Of a DNA stretch of 64,000 bases, positions 8,096 to 17,295 are shown piece by piece (the stretch's first letter is position 1; every line of letters begins with the position of its first letter). Source of the DNA: Lentzea atacamensis (lineage in GTDB: Bacteria > Actinomycetota > Actinomycetes > Mycobacteriales > Pseudonocardiaceae). Both the position numbers and the translations under genes were made by a program. Below the pieces are notes generated by a model. That model made no database searches and was not told where the DNA came from. It saw nothing but the letters and a program-made list of their open reading frames with translations. The DNA lies in the NCBI RefSeq assembly GCF_003269295.1, contig NZ_QLTT01000001.1:1197635-1261634 (forward strand), in the 5' to 3' direction.

Positions 8096-9754
8096 ATGCT
8101 CAGGCAGATTTGCGCACTCGGTCTGGCGGTGGTCGTCGCGGCCACCGCGGCGTGCTCAGGATCCGGTGGCGGCGGCAAGGCCAGGGACACGCTCGTCGTC
8201 TACACCGGGCAGGCGGGCGACTTCCAGCTCAACTTCAACCCCTACGCCCCCACCCAGATCGAGGGGCCGGGCACGATCTACGAGTCGCTGTTCTTCTTCA
8301 ACATCGCCAAGGACACCCCGCCGAAGCCCATGCTCGGCACCGAGTTCAAGTGGAACGCGGACGGCACCGAGCTGTCGATCACCCTCAGAGACAACGTGAG
8401 CTGGTCCGACGGTCAGAAGTTCACCGCGAAGGACGTGAAGTTCACGCTCGACATGGTCGCGAAGACCCCGGCCATGAACAGGACCGGCTTCAAGGGCGAG
8501 ACCACCGTTGTCGACGACACCCACGTGGTCATCAAGTTTCCCGAACCGTCCTACATGGACGGACCGCAGGTGCTGGGCCAGCTCTGGATCATGCCGGAGC
8601 ACATCTGGAAGAACTACGGCAACCCGGCGACCGAGGTGAACCAGAACCCGGTCGGCACCGGCCCGTTCCAGCTCGGCGACTTCAAGGCGCAGTCGTTCAC
8701 CCTCAAGGCCAACCCGACGTACTGGGGCGGCGAGCCCGCGGTGAAGCAGGTCCGCTACCTGTCGCTGTCCGGCAACCAGGCCGGTGTGGACGCGCTCAGG
8801 GCCGGGTCGATCGACTGGCAGACCGGCCCGATCCCTGACATCAAGGACATCGAGAAGAACTACCCCGGGTACAAGGCGATCACGTTGCCGCTCAACCAGG
8901 TCGCGCTGTTCACCTGCTCCAACGCGCAGCTGGGCTGCCAGGGCGCACAGACCGACCCCGCCGTGCGCCAGGCGATCTACTACGGCATGAACCGGACGCA
9001 GATCAACTCGCTGGCGTTCCAGAACGTCAACAGCGAGATGTCGCCCGGCTTCACGCTGCAGCCGCGCGACGCCCAGCTGCTGTCGAACAAGCTCACCGAC
9101 CGCATGGCTCCGATGAACCCGGACACCGCGAAGTCCGACCAGATCCTCACCTCGGCCGGCTACGTCAAGGGCGCGGACGGCATCTACGCCAAGGACGGCA
9201 AGCCGCTGGCGCTGACGGTGAAGGTGGTCGCCGGCTGGACCGACTACATCACCGCGCTGGAGACCCTGAGCCAGCAGCTGCTCAAGATCGGCATCAAGAT
9301 CACGCCGCAGCAGCTGTCGTGGAACGAGTGGGCCGACGCGCGCGGCCGCGGCCAGTTCGAGCTGCTGATCGACTCCGTGGAGCAGGGCCCGGCACCGGAC
9401 CCGTACTACACCTACAGCTACTTCTTCTCGACCGCCACGACTGCACCGGTCGGCCAGGCGGCCAACCCGAACTTCGCCAGGTTCAGCAACCCGATCGTGG
9501 ACAACGCGCTGGCCGAGCTGAAGAAGACCGACCGGGGCAACCCCGCGCGGCAGCCGCACTACGACGCCATCCAGGTCGAGCTGGAGAAGTACCTGCCGTA
9601 CATCCCGGTGCTGACCGGTGGCATCCCCAGCGAGTACAACGCCAAGGCGTTCACCGGCTGGCCGAGCAAGGACGACCTGTACGCGTTCCCGGCGGTGTGG
9701 AAGCGGCCGGACGCCTCGCAGGTGTACATGAAGCTCAAGCCCGCCGGTAACTGA
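8096..9754 (+). CDS. Extracellular solute-binding lipoprotein, family 5 (Opp/Dpp type)
   Basis: A 552-residue lipoprotein (lipobox ending at Cys20, MLRQICALGLAVVVAATAAC) that captures the ligand for the ABC transporter encoded downstream. The SBP family 5 fold is indicated by TLRDNVSWSDGQKFTAKDV and by NPVGTGPFQL, both usual in peptide and oligosaccharide binders. ATG 8096 has GGGGAGGAT ten bases upstream; longer in-frame extension has no ribosome site. Family 5 proteins mostly bind oligopeptides, but in actinomycetes and Thermotoga several bind beta-mannosides, cellobiose or other oligosaccharides. The operon ends in a beta-mannosidase, so manno-oligosaccharides are the likely ligand here (inference from context). 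Confidence 0.9.
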   Translation: MLRQICALGLAVVVAATAACSGSGGGGKARDTLVVYTGQAGDFQLNFNPYAPTQIEGPGTIYESLFFFNIAKDTPPKPMLGTEFKWNADGTELSITLRDNVSWSDGQKFTAKDVKFTLDMVAKTPAMNRTGFKGETTVVDDTHVVIKFPEPSYMDGPQVLGQLWIMPEHIWKNYGNPATEVNQNPVGTGPFQLGDFKAQSFTLKANPTYWGGEPAVKQVRYLSLSGNQAGVDALRAGSIDWQTGPIPDIKDIEKNYPGYKAITLPLNQVALFTCSNAQLGCQGAQTDPAVRQAIYYGMNRTQINSLAFQNVNSEMSPGFTLQPRDAQLLSNKLTDRMAPMNPDTAKSDQILTSAGYVKGADGIYAKDGKPLALTVKVVAGWTDYITALETLSQQLLKIGIKITPQQLSWNEWADARGRGQFELLIDSVEQGPAPDPYYTYSYFFSTATTAPVGQAANPNFARFSNPIVDNALAELKKTDRGNPARQPHYDAIQVELEKYLPYIPVLTGGIPSEYNAKAFTGWPSKDDLYAFPAVWKRPDASQVYMKLKPAGN

Positions 9755-9756
9755 CG

Positions 9757-10755
9757 ATGGGCTATTACCTGCGCAAGCTCGCTTTCTACCTGACGGCGCT
9801 GTGGGCGGCGGTGACGCTGAACTTCGTCATCCCGCGGATGCTGCCGGGCAACCCGGTGGACATCCTGATGGCCAAGCTCCAGCAGCGCGGCGGGAGCGTC
9901 GATCCCGCCGCGCGCACGGCCTACGAGACGTTGCTCGGCACCGGCGGGCGCGAGTCGTTCGCCGAGGAGTACTTCGCCTACCTGGGCAACCTGCTGCGCG
10001 GCGAGCTCGGGGTGTCGGTCAGCGCGTTCCCGGCCAAGGTGTCGGACGTGATCGGCGACGCGCTGCCGTGGACCGTCGTGCTGGTGGGGCTCGCGACGCT
10101 GCTGTCGTTCCTGCTCGGCGTGGGGCTCGGCGCGGTCGTCGGCTGGAAGCGCGGCACCTGGCTCGACGCGCTGGTGCCCGCGACCACGGTGCTGTCGGCG
10201 GTGCCGTACTTCTGGCTGGCGCTGATCCTGGTCGCGCTGCTCTCGTCGGGGCTCGGCTGGTTCCCGCTCAACGGCGGTTACGACGTGGTGCTGGATCCCG
10301 GCTGGAGTCCCGAGTTCATCGGCTCGGCGATCTACCACGGCACGTTGCCCGCGCTGACGATCGTCATCTCGTCGATCGGCGGGTGGTTGCTGGGCATGCG
10401 CAACATGATGGTGTCGGCGATGTCGGAGGACTACGTGCTGACCGCGCGAGCCAAGGGTCTCACCGACAGCCGGACGATGATCCGGTACGCGGCACGCAAC
10501 GCGGTGCTGCCGTCGGTCGCCGGGTTCGCCACCTCTCTCGGGTTCGTGGTGTCCGGGTCGATCGTCACCGAGCAGGTGTTCTCCTACCCCGGCATCGGGT
10601 CGAAGCTGCTGCAGGCCGTGCAGAACAACGACTACGCGCTCATGCAGGGGATCTTCCTGGTGATCACCATCGCGGTGCTCGGCGCGAACCTCGTCGTGGA
10701 CCTGCTGTACGGGCTGATCGACGCCCGCACGAGGGATCGGAGCACCGTGTCGTGA
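9757..10755 (+). CDS. ABC transporter permease (DppB/OppB type)
   Basis: A 332-residue inner-membrane permease with an N-terminal TM segment (FYLTALWAAVTLNFVIPRM) and about five further TM segments. It carries the cytoplasmic EAA-type loop around TARAKGLTDSRTMIRYAARNAVLPS that contacts the ATPases. It starts two bases after the binding-protein stop and its stop overlaps the next start by GTGA. Length is normal for the family. It forms the channel with the permease half of the next gene product. Confidence 0.92.
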   Translation: MGYYLRKLAFYLTALWAAVTLNFVIPRMLPGNPVDILMAKLQQRGGSVDPAARTAYETLLGTGGRESFAEEYFAYLGNLLRGELGVSVSAFPAKVSDVIGDALPWTVVLVGLATLLSFLLGVGLGAVVGWKRGTWLDALVPATTVLSAVPYFWLALILVALLSSGLGWFPLNGGYDVVLDPGWSPEFIGSAIYHGTLPALTIVISSIGGWLLGMRNMMVSAMSEDYVLTARAKGLTDSRTMIRYAARNAVLPSVAGFATSLGFVVSGSIVTEQVFSYPGIGSKLLQAVQNNDYALMQGIFLVITIAVLGANLVVDLLYGLIDARTRDRSTVS

Positions 10756-12440
10756 TCAGATCCGGAAAGCTCGCCACCGGCCTCGGTCTGGCGGGCCTGA
10801 TCGTCCTCTTCGGACTGGTCGGCCCGCTGCTCACCGGCGACCCCGCCACGATCAGGGACGTCGGCCTCACGCCACCGGGCGGTGAGCACCTCCTCGGCAC
10901 GACGCTGACCGGCCAGGACGTCCTCGCCCAGCTCGCCCACGCCACCCGCGGGTCGCTGTGGATCGGCGTGCTGGTCGGGGTCATGGCGACCGTGCTGTCC
11001 GGCGTCTTCGGCATCGTCGGCGCCTACGCGGGCGGCATCGTCGACGAAGTCTTCTCGTTGTTCTCCAACGTCATGCTGGTGATCCCGGGCCTGCCGCTGG
11101 TCATCGTGGTCGCCGGGTTCGTCCCGGCGGACCAGCGCGGCACGTGGACGATCGCGCTCGTGCTGGCGATCACCGGATGGGCCGCGGCCGCCCGTGTGCT
11201 GCGGGCGCAAACGCTGTCGTTGCGCAACAGGGACTACGTCGCCGCGGCACGGGTGTCCGGTGAGAGGACCTGGCGGGTGATCTGCGTGGAGATCCTGCCG
11301 AACCTGCTGCCGATCCTCGCCTCCCAGTTCGTGTTCGCCGTCGTGCTGGCGATCCTCAGCGAGGCGGGGCTCTCGTTCCTCGGTCTCGGCGCCGCCAACT
11401 CGTCGACGCTCGGCACGATGCTCTACTACGCCCAGAACGGCTTCGCGCTGCAGCGGGAAGCGTGGTGGTGGTTCGTGCCGCCGGGGCTCGTCATCGCCCT
11501 GTTCGGCGGGGCGCTGGTGCTCATCAACTTCAGCATCGACGAGATCATCAACCCCCGGCTGCGCGACCGTGCGCGGCGCGGGCGGGACGTGGTGGCGGTC
11601 GAGGCGGAGATCGCCCCGGTCGACGACGACGCCGTGCTCACGGTCAGGAACCTCAACGTCGTGTACCAGGCGGCGACGCCGGTGCACGCCGTGAAAGACG
11701 TGTCATTGACCCTGCGCCGGGGCGAGATCCTCGGCCTGGCCGGGGAATCCGGTTGCGGCAAGACCACGCTCGCCTACGCGATCAACCGCCTGCACCGGCC
11801 GCCGGCCGAGGTCACGTCCGGATCAGTCGTCTTCCACAACGGTGCCGACGTCGACGTTCTCGCGCTGGAGCCCGAAGAGCTCAGGCAGTTCCGCTGGGCC
11901 CAGCTCTCGATGGTGTTCCAGGGCGCCATGAACTCGCTGAACCCGGTCACCCCGATCCGCGCGCAGCTGCAGGACGTGTTGCGCACCCACCGGCCGTCGA
12001 TGCCCGCCGCGCAGCGGGAGGAGCGGTGCGCGGAGGTGCTCCGGCTCGTCGGCGTCGACCCGGCCAGGCTCGGTTCCTACCCGCACGAGCTGTCCGGCGG
12101 CATGCGGCAACGGGTCATGATCGCGATGGCGCTGCTGCTCGACCCGCAGGTGATGATCATGGACGAGCCCACCACGGCACTCGACGTGCTGGTGCAGCGG
12201 GAGATCCTGAACGAGATCAGCCGTTTGCGCGACGAGCTGCGGTTCGCGGTCATCTTCATCACCCACGACCTGCCGCTGCTGCTGGAGCTGAGCGACCGGA
12301 TCGCGGTGATGCGTGACGGCGAGGTCGTGGAGTACGCGACCGCGGAGGACGTCTACCTCCGGCCGCAGCACCCGTACACGCGTCAGCTGCTGGCTTCGTT
12401 CCCCAGCCTGACCGGCGAACGAGGAGCGCTGATCACATGA
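10752..12440 (+). CDS. Fused ABC permease-ATPase (DppC-DppD type)
   Basis: One 562-residue frame joins two normally separate subunits. Residues about 1-285 are a DppC-like permease with several TM segments and the EAA loop (ARVSGERTWRVICVEILPNLLP). After a short charged linker (about 270-290, RDRARRGRDV), residues about 295-560 are a DppD-like ATPase with Walker A GESGCGKTT, signature LSGGMRQRV, Walker B VMIMDEPTTALD and the family-typical C-terminal HPYTRQLLAS. The GTG start at 10752 overlaps the preceding stop, and no stop or start signal separates the halves. Such permease/ATP-binding fusions are known in some actinobacterial Opp/Dpp systems. A sequencing error is unlikely because both domains are complete and in frame. 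Confidence 0.88.
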   Translation: MIRSGKLATGLGLAGLIVLFGLVGPLLTGDPATIRDVGLTPPGGEHLLGTTLTGQDVLAQLAHATRGSLWIGVLVGVMATVLSGVFGIVGAYAGGIVDEVFSLFSNVMLVIPGLPLVIVVAGFVPADQRGTWTIALVLAITGWAAAARVLRAQTLSLRNRDYVAAARVSGERTWRVICVEILPNLLPILASQFVFAVVLAILSEAGLSFLGLGAANSSTLGTMLYYAQNGFALQREAWWWFVPPGLVIALFGGALVLINFSIDEIINPRLRDRARRGRDVVAVEAEIAPVDDDAVLTVRNLNVVYQAATPVHAVKDVSLTLRRGEILGLAGESGCGKTTLAYAINRLHRPPAEVTSGSVVFHNGADVDVLALEPEELRQFRWAQLSMVFQGAMNSLNPVTPIRAQLQDVLRTHRPSMPAAQREERCAEVLRLVGVDPARLGSYPHELSGGMRQRVMIAMALLLDPQVMIMDEPTTALDVLVQREILNEISRLRDELRFAVIFITHDLPLLLELSDRIAVMRDGEVVEYATAEDVYLRPQHPYTRQLLASFPSLTGERGALIT

Positions 12441-13192
12441 CCACGCTGGAAGTCCGCGGCCTAACCAAGAAGTTCCACAGGTTCCAAGCGGTCGACGACG
12501 TCTCGTTCACGCTCACCGCCGGCAGGACCACCGCGCTCGTCGGCGCGTCCGGCTCCGGCAAGTCGACGATCGCGAGGATGATCGCCCGGCTCGTCCGTCC
12601 CACCTCCGGGGAGATCGTGCTGACCGGTCCGGACGGTGAACCCGTGCCACGGCGGGCTTATCGCGACCACGTGCAGATGATCTTCCAGGACCCGTTCGCC
12701 TCTCTCAACCCGTTCCACACCGTCGAACACCACCTGGCCCGGCCTTTGCGGCTGCACGGGCGGCCGCGCTCGGAGGTTCCGCGGCTGCTGGAGAAGGTGA
12801 GCCTGACCGCGGACTTCGCGGCCCGGCGGCCGCACGAGCTGTCCGGCGGGCAGCGGCAACGGATCGCGATCGCCCGCGCGCTCGCACCGGGTGCCAGGGT
12901 GATCATCGCGGACGAGCCCGTGTCCATGCTGGACGTGTCGATCCGGCTGGGCGTGCTCAAACTCCTCGCCCGCCTGCAGCGCGAGGAGAACCTCTCCGTC
13001 CTCTACATCACGCACGACCTCGCCACGGCACGGCACTTCTCCGACGAGGTCCTGGTGATGCACCAGGGCCGGATCGTCGAACGCGGGCCGAGCGACGACG
13101 TGCTCATGCGTCCGCAGGACCCGTACACCCGCCGGCTCGCCGCCGCCGCACCCGACCCAGAAGCCCGCTTCCGCCAGGGAGGACAGCCTTGA
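12437..13192 (+). CDS. ABC transporter ATP-binding protein (DppF/OppF type)
   Basis: A 251-residue ATPase that pairs with the ATPase half of the preceding fusion to power import. Walker A is GASGSGKST, the Q-loop lies in MIFQDPFASLNP, the signature is LSGGQRQRI and Walker B is VIIADEPVSMLD. The Opp/Dpp-type C-terminal DPYTRRLAAA is present. The ATG start overlaps the upstream stop by ATGA and its own stop overlaps the mannosidase start, so translation should be coupled along the operon. Confidence 0.93.
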   Translation: MTTLEVRGLTKKFHRFQAVDDVSFTLTAGRTTALVGASGSGKSTIARMIARLVRPTSGEIVLTGPDGEPVPRRAYRDHVQMIFQDPFASLNPFHTVEHHLARPLRLHGRPRSEVPRLLEKVSLTADFAARRPHELSGGQRQRIAIARALAPGARVIIADEPVSMLDVSIRLGVLKLLARLQREENLSVLYITHDLATARHFSDEVLVMHQGRIVERGPSDDVLMRPQDPYTRRLAAAAPDPEARFRQGGQP

Positions 13193-15642
13193 TCCGCCAG
13201 TACCTGCACGACGGCTGGCAGCTGACCGCGACGACGACCGAGGTGCCGGACAACATCAGGGGCAGGACGGTGCCCGCGACGGTGCCCGGCAGCACCCACC
13301 TCGACCTGCTGGCGTCCGGGCTGATCACCGACCCGTTCCTCGACCAGGCCGAGGCGGAGCTGACGTGGATGCACCGCGCGGACTGGCGGTACAGCACCAC
13401 GTTCCTGGCCGCCGCGGTGACGTCCGGCCAGCGGGTGGACCTCGTGTTCGACGGACTGGACACCGTGGCCGCCGTCGAGCTCAACGGCCATCTCCTCGGC
13501 CACACCGCGAACATGCACCGGAGCTACCGCTTCGACGTCCGGCGGTTCCTCGTGGACGGCGGCAACGACCTCACCGTGTCGTTCTCGTCCGCGCTGGCGC
13601 ACGCCGAGAAGATCGAGGCCGGTCTCGGCAGCCGTCCGCACGTGAACGCCCACCCGTTCAACATGATCCGCAAGATGGCGTGCAGCTTCGGCTGGGACTG
13701 GGGACCGGACCTGCAGACCGCGGGCATCTGGCGGCCGGTCCGGCTGGAACGCTGGCACACCGCCAGGCTGGCTCAGGTGTGCCCGGTCGTGACGGTCTCG
13801 CCGGACGGCACCGGCCACGTCGAGGTCCACGCCGTCATCGAGTGGGCCGACGACGCCGACGAGAACCTGACGCTGGAGATCACGGTGGGTTCGTGCGAGC
13901 ACACCGTCGTCATCCCGGCCGGGCAGGACACCGTGACCGCCCGCGTCGACGTGCCGGACGCCGAGCTGTGGTGGCCGGTGGGGTACGGCCCGCAACCGCT
14001 CTACGACCTGGAGGCCGTCCTGCGCGGTCGATCGGGCGCAGTGGACGGTGTGACGCGGCGGATCGGGTTCCGCACGATCACCGTCGACACGACGCCGGAC
14101 GACATCGGCACGCCGTTCACCATCGTCGTCAACGACAAGCCCGTCTTCGTCAAGGGCGTCAACTGGATTCCCGACGACCACTTCCTGACCCGGATCACGC
14201 GCGACCGGCTGGCGCGGCGCGTCGACCAGGCCGTGGACGCGCACGTCAACCTGTTGCGCGTGTGGGGCGGCGGGATCTACGAGTCCGACGACTTCTACGA
14301 CGTGTGCGACGAGCGCGGTGTCCTGGTGTGGCAGGACTTCCCGCTCGCCTGCGCCGCGTATCCGGAGGAGGAGCCGGTGCGCGGCGAGCTGGAGGCCGAG
14401 GCCAGGGAGAACGTCGTCCGGCTGATGTCGCACGCCTCGCTGGCGTTGTGGAACGGCAGCAACGAGAACCTCTGGGGGCACGCCGACTGGGGCTGGCCGT
14501 GGCAGCTCGACGGCAGGACCTGGGGACTCGGTCACTACACCGAACTGCTGCCGCGGATCGTCGCCGAGCTCGACCCGACCCGGTTCTACTGCCCCAGCAG
14601 CCCGTACAGCCCGGTGGAAGGCCTGCACCCGAACGACGAGAACCACGGCACCCGGCACGACTGGCAGGTCTGGAACGAGGTCGACTACACGCACTACCGC
14701 GACCACGTGCCGCGGTTCTGCTCGGAGTTCGGGTTCCAGGGGCCGCCGACGTGGTCCACTCTCACGCGGTGGATCCACGACCAGCCGCTGACGCCGTCCT
14801 CGCCGAGCTTCCTGACCCACCAGAAGGCCGAGGACGGCAACGGCAAGCTCGACCGCGGTCTCGCCGCGCACCTGCCGGTGCCGCAGCGGTTCCCGGACTG
14901 GCACTGGGCGACGCAGCTCAACCAGGCGCGGGCGGTGAGCTTCGGCATCGAGCACTTCCGCTCCTGGTGGCCGCGCACGGCGGGCGCGGTCGTCTGGCAG
15001 CTCAACGACTGCTGGCCGGTCACGTCGTGGGCGGCGATCGACAGCGAGGAACGCCTGAAGCCGCTGTGGTACGGGCTGCGGCACGCCTTCGCTCCCCGCA
15101 TCCTGACCTTCCAGCCACGCGACGGCCGGCTCGTGCTCATCGCCGTGAACGACCACGACGAGCCGTGGGACGCGCACATCACCCTCGACCGGCAGACGTT
15201 CCGCGGCGTCACGTTGCACCTGACTAGACTGCGCCGAACGGTGCCGCCCCGGTCGGCCGTCGAGCTGGACCTGGACGAACCGCTGCTGGAGCCGGTGCAC
15301 GAGGACGCGGAGGTGATGGTGGCGACCACCGCGGACGCCCGCGCGATCCACGCGTTCCGGCCGGACTCGCAGCTGGCGTACCACCCGGCTCCCCTGGTCG
15401 CCCAGGCGGAAGCCGTGCACGGCGGCTACGAGGTCGAGGTGCGTGCCACGTCGTTCGCGCAGGACGTGGCGATCCTGGCCGACCGCGTCGCACCCGACGC
15501 CGTCGTGGACGACATGCTCGTGCCGATGCTCGCCGGAGAGGTTCGCGTGTTCGGAATCCGCACGGACGCCGTGGTCGACCCCGCGGCGTTCACCGACCCG
15601 CTGGTCCTGCGCTGTGCCAACGACCTCGGCGTGGTGCCGTAG
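13189..15642 (+). CDS. Beta-mannosidase, GH2
   Basis: An 817-residue intracellular GH2 enzyme hydrolysing beta-linked mannose from the non-reducing ends of imported manno-oligosaccharides. The N-terminal sugar-binding domain (WQLTATTTEVPDNI onward) leads into the TIM barrel. The acid/base Glu426 sits in WNGSNEN and the nucleophile Glu513 in FCSEFGFQG. RVWGGGIYESDDFYD and the HPFNMIRKMACSFGWDWGP region are typical of mannosidases rather than galactosidases. The start is TTG 13189, overlapping the preceding stop, with AGGGAGGA seven bases upstream. No signal peptide is seen, in line with action after uptake by the co-transcribed importer. Confidence 0.9.
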   Translation: MIRQYLHDGWQLTATTTEVPDNIRGRTVPATVPGSTHLDLLASGLITDPFLDQAEAELTWMHRADWRYSTTFLAAAVTSGQRVDLVFDGLDTVAAVELNGHLLGHTANMHRSYRFDVRRFLVDGGNDLTVSFSSALAHAEKIEAGLGSRPHVNAHPFNMIRKMACSFGWDWGPDLQTAGIWRPVRLERWHTARLAQVCPVVTVSPDGTGHVEVHAVIEWADDADENLTLEITVGSCEHTVVIPAGQDTVTARVDVPDAELWWPVGYGPQPLYDLEAVLRGRSGAVDGVTRRIGFRTITVDTTPDDIGTPFTIVVNDKPVFVKGVNWIPDDHFLTRITRDRLARRVDQAVDAHVNLLRVWGGGIYESDDFYDVCDERGVLVWQDFPLACAAYPEEEPVRGELEAEARENVVRLMSHASLALWNGSNENLWGHADWGWPWQLDGRTWGLGHYTELLPRIVAELDPTRFYCPSSPYSPVEGLHPNDENHGTRHDWQVWNEVDYTHYRDHVPRFCSEFGFQGPPTWSTLTRWIHDQPLTPSSPSFLTHQKAEDGNGKLDRGLAAHLPVPQRFPDWHWATQLNQARAVSFGIEHFRSWWPRTAGAVVWQLNDCWPVTSWAAIDSEERLKPLWYGLRHAFAPRILTFQPRDGRLVLIAVNDHDEPWDAHITLDRQTFRGVTLHLTRLRRTVPPRSAVELDLDEPLLEPVHEDAEVMVATTADARAIHAFRPDSQLAYHPAPLVAQAEAVHGGYEVEVRATSFAQDVAILADRVAPDAVVDDMLVPMLAGEVRVFGIRTDAVVDPAAFTDPLVLRCANDLGVVP

Positions 15643-16478
15643 TGGGCGGCTCGCCGACCGGCGCGGTCGGGCTCGTGCTGGCCAGGCCCGCGCGGCTGCT
15701 GGGCGTCGAGCCGTTCTTCATGGAGTTCATCGCGGGGATCGAGGAACGGCTGGCCGAACGCGACCTCTCGGTGCTGCTGCACGTCGTGGCCGACCACGAG
15801 GCCGAGATCGCCGCGTATCGCCGGTGGGCCGGACGCGGTCTGGTCGACGCGACCGTTGTGGTCAATCCCGTGGTGGGCGATCCACGCCCGGCCGTCCTGC
15901 GCGAACTGGGGCTGCCGGCCGTGGTCGTCGGCGACGATCCGGACCTGCCCGCCGTCCGCACCGACCACGCCGGTCCGGTCGCCGAAGCCCTCGGGCACCT
16001 GCTCGAACTGGGCCATCGGCGAATCGCCAGGGTCACCGGGCCTTCCGCGTTGCAGCACACGCGAGCCCGCACGGCCGCGTTGCTCTCGGGCTGCGCGGAG
16101 GCCGGTGTCGAGCCGGTGATCGTCGAGGGCGACTACTCGGAGGAGGCGGGCGCCAAGCTGACGACCGCGCTGCTGAGCGGGCCAGAGCCGCCCACCGCGA
16201 TCCTCTACGACAACGACGTGATGGCCGTGGCGGGTCTGGCCGCGGCCGCGTCGCTGGGCGTCGCCGTGCCGGCGCGGCTCAGCCTGGTGGCGTGGGACGA
16301 CTCGACGTTGTGCCGCCTGGCCTCCCCCGCGCTGACCACGATGAGCGTCGACGTGCACCAGTTCGGCGTGTCGGTGGCGGAGTCGGTGCTGGAACGCATC
16401 GGCGGCGACCCCGTCACGCCGCGCTGGTCCCCCACCGCCCGCTACGTCCCGCGCGGCACCACGGCACCGGCCCCGTAG
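15642..16478 (+). CDS. LacI-family effector-binding protein lacking the HTH domain
   Basis: A 278-residue protein with only the periplasmic-binding-protein-like core of LacI/GalR regulators (HLLELGHRRIARVTGP near residue 118, AILYDNDVMAVAGL, SLVAWDDSTLCRLASPALTTM). Full-length relatives have about 60 extra N-terminal residues holding the HTH and hinge helix. Here the GTG start overlaps the mannosidase stop by one base, and the upstream DNA codes for the mannosidase, so no HTH is available. It cannot bind operators in the usual way. It might be a sugar sensor, a partner for another regulator, or a decaying regulator. It is last in the mannoside operon and ends inside a hairpin. Confidence 0.75.
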   Translation: MGGSPTGAVGLVLARPARLLGVEPFFMEFIAGIEERLAERDLSVLLHVVADHEAEIAAYRRWAGRGLVDATVVVNPVVGDPRPAVLRELGLPAVVVGDDPDLPAVRTDHAGPVAEALGHLLELGHRRIARVTGPSALQHTRARTAALLSGCAEAGVEPVIVEGDYSEEAGAKLTTALLSGPEPPTAILYDNDVMAVAGLAAAASLGVAVPARLSLVAWDDSTLCRLASPALTTMSVDVHQFGVSVAESVLERIGGDPVTPRWSPTARYVPRGTTAPAP

Positions 16479-17229
16479 GGCCGGTGCCCCAGGACGGTTT
16501 GCGGGCCAGCAACGTGAAGGTGTTCGGCAGCTGTCCCCGCCACGCCGCCGCGTCGAGATCACCCCACCGCCAGAACGGTTCCGGGTGCTCGGCCACGTGC
16601 CGCAGCTCCAGCCCGGCGCCGAGCACGGCGGTGATGATCCCGGCGAGCGTCGTCTGCCACTCCACCGCGCCGTTGGCGGGAAACGTGTCGTTGACGTGCG
16701 ACCGCTCGAAGTACCCGCGATCCGGCCGGATCCTCGGCTCGTCCTCGTCCCACGTCCACAGCGGCACCATCGGATGGGCCTCGTGCACGAACAGGTGCCC
16801 GCCGGGTCTCGCCAGCCGAGCGACGTCCGCGGCCCAGGCGTCGAGGTCCGGCATCCAGATCAACGCGCCCTTGCCGGTGTAGACCAGATCCGCGCACCCG
16901 TCCCGCAGCGGGGCACCCGGCAGTTCGGCGACCACGTAGCGGCAGTTCACGCCCAGCTCGTCCGCCCGGCGTTGCGCCGCGGTGGCCGCCACCGAGCTGA
17001 AGTCGACACCGACGACGGACCGCGCACCTTCCGCGACGAGGGCGATGTCGTCCAGGCCGTGGCCGCTCTGCAGGTGCACGACAGCAGGCGAGTCAGCCAG
17101 CAGTGGCCGCAGGAGTTCGAGTTCGCACGGGGACAACGCCGACCGGGTCCTGGCCTCGTCGAGCAGCTCGTCGTACTCGTCGACGTGCTTGCGCGACGCC
17201 GTTTCCCACGCGATCCGGTTCGACTCCAC
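16414..17229 (-). CDS. SAM-dependent methyltransferase, class I
   Basis: About 271 residues beginning MESNRIAWETASRKHVDEYDELL at GTG 17229 (GTG 17235 and 17238 are also possible). The pattern matches small actinobacterial methyltransferases of unknown substrate. Motif I is degenerate (VVHLQSGHGLDD at 50-61 rather than a GCG-type loop), followed by the ribose-binding acidic residue Asp76 (VVGVDFSS), and a post-motif DLVYTGKGALIWMPD that often reads in this family. The last about 20 residues overlap the convergent LacI-like gene. A Nudix gene diverges 66 bp away. The substrate cannot be inferred. Confidence 0.75.
   Translation of the reverse strand: MESNRIAWETASRKHVDEYDELLDEARTRSALSPCELELLRPLLADSPAVVHLQSGHGLDDIALVAEGARSVVGVDFSSVAATAAQRRADELGVNCRYVVAELPGAPLRDGCADLVYTGKGALIWMPDLDAWAADVARLARPGGHLFVHEAHPMVPLWTWDEDEPRIRPDRGYFERSHVNDTFPANGAVEWQTTLAGIITAVLGAGLELRHVAEHPEPFWRWGDLDAAAWRGQLPNTFTLLARKPSWGTGPTGPVPWCRAGRSGRWGTSAA
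16463..16488. terminator. Hairpin over the stop of the mannoside operon
   Basis: GGCACCGGCCC (16463-16473) and GGGCCGGTGCC (16478-16488) form an 11-bp stem with a 4-base loop. It includes the stop codon of the LacI-like gene and lies inside the tail of the convergent methyltransferase gene. Confidence 0.6.
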
Positions 17230-17295
17230 GCCCACCACTCTGGCCAGCCCGCGCGGATCACGTCCATCGAATATGCCACCGGGCAGGATTCGGGC

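Noticed and set aside
13003..15420. Long open frame opposite the beta-mannosidase
   Set aside because: Antisense shadow caused by high GC at third positions; composition is Arg/Val/Gln-rich with no domain.
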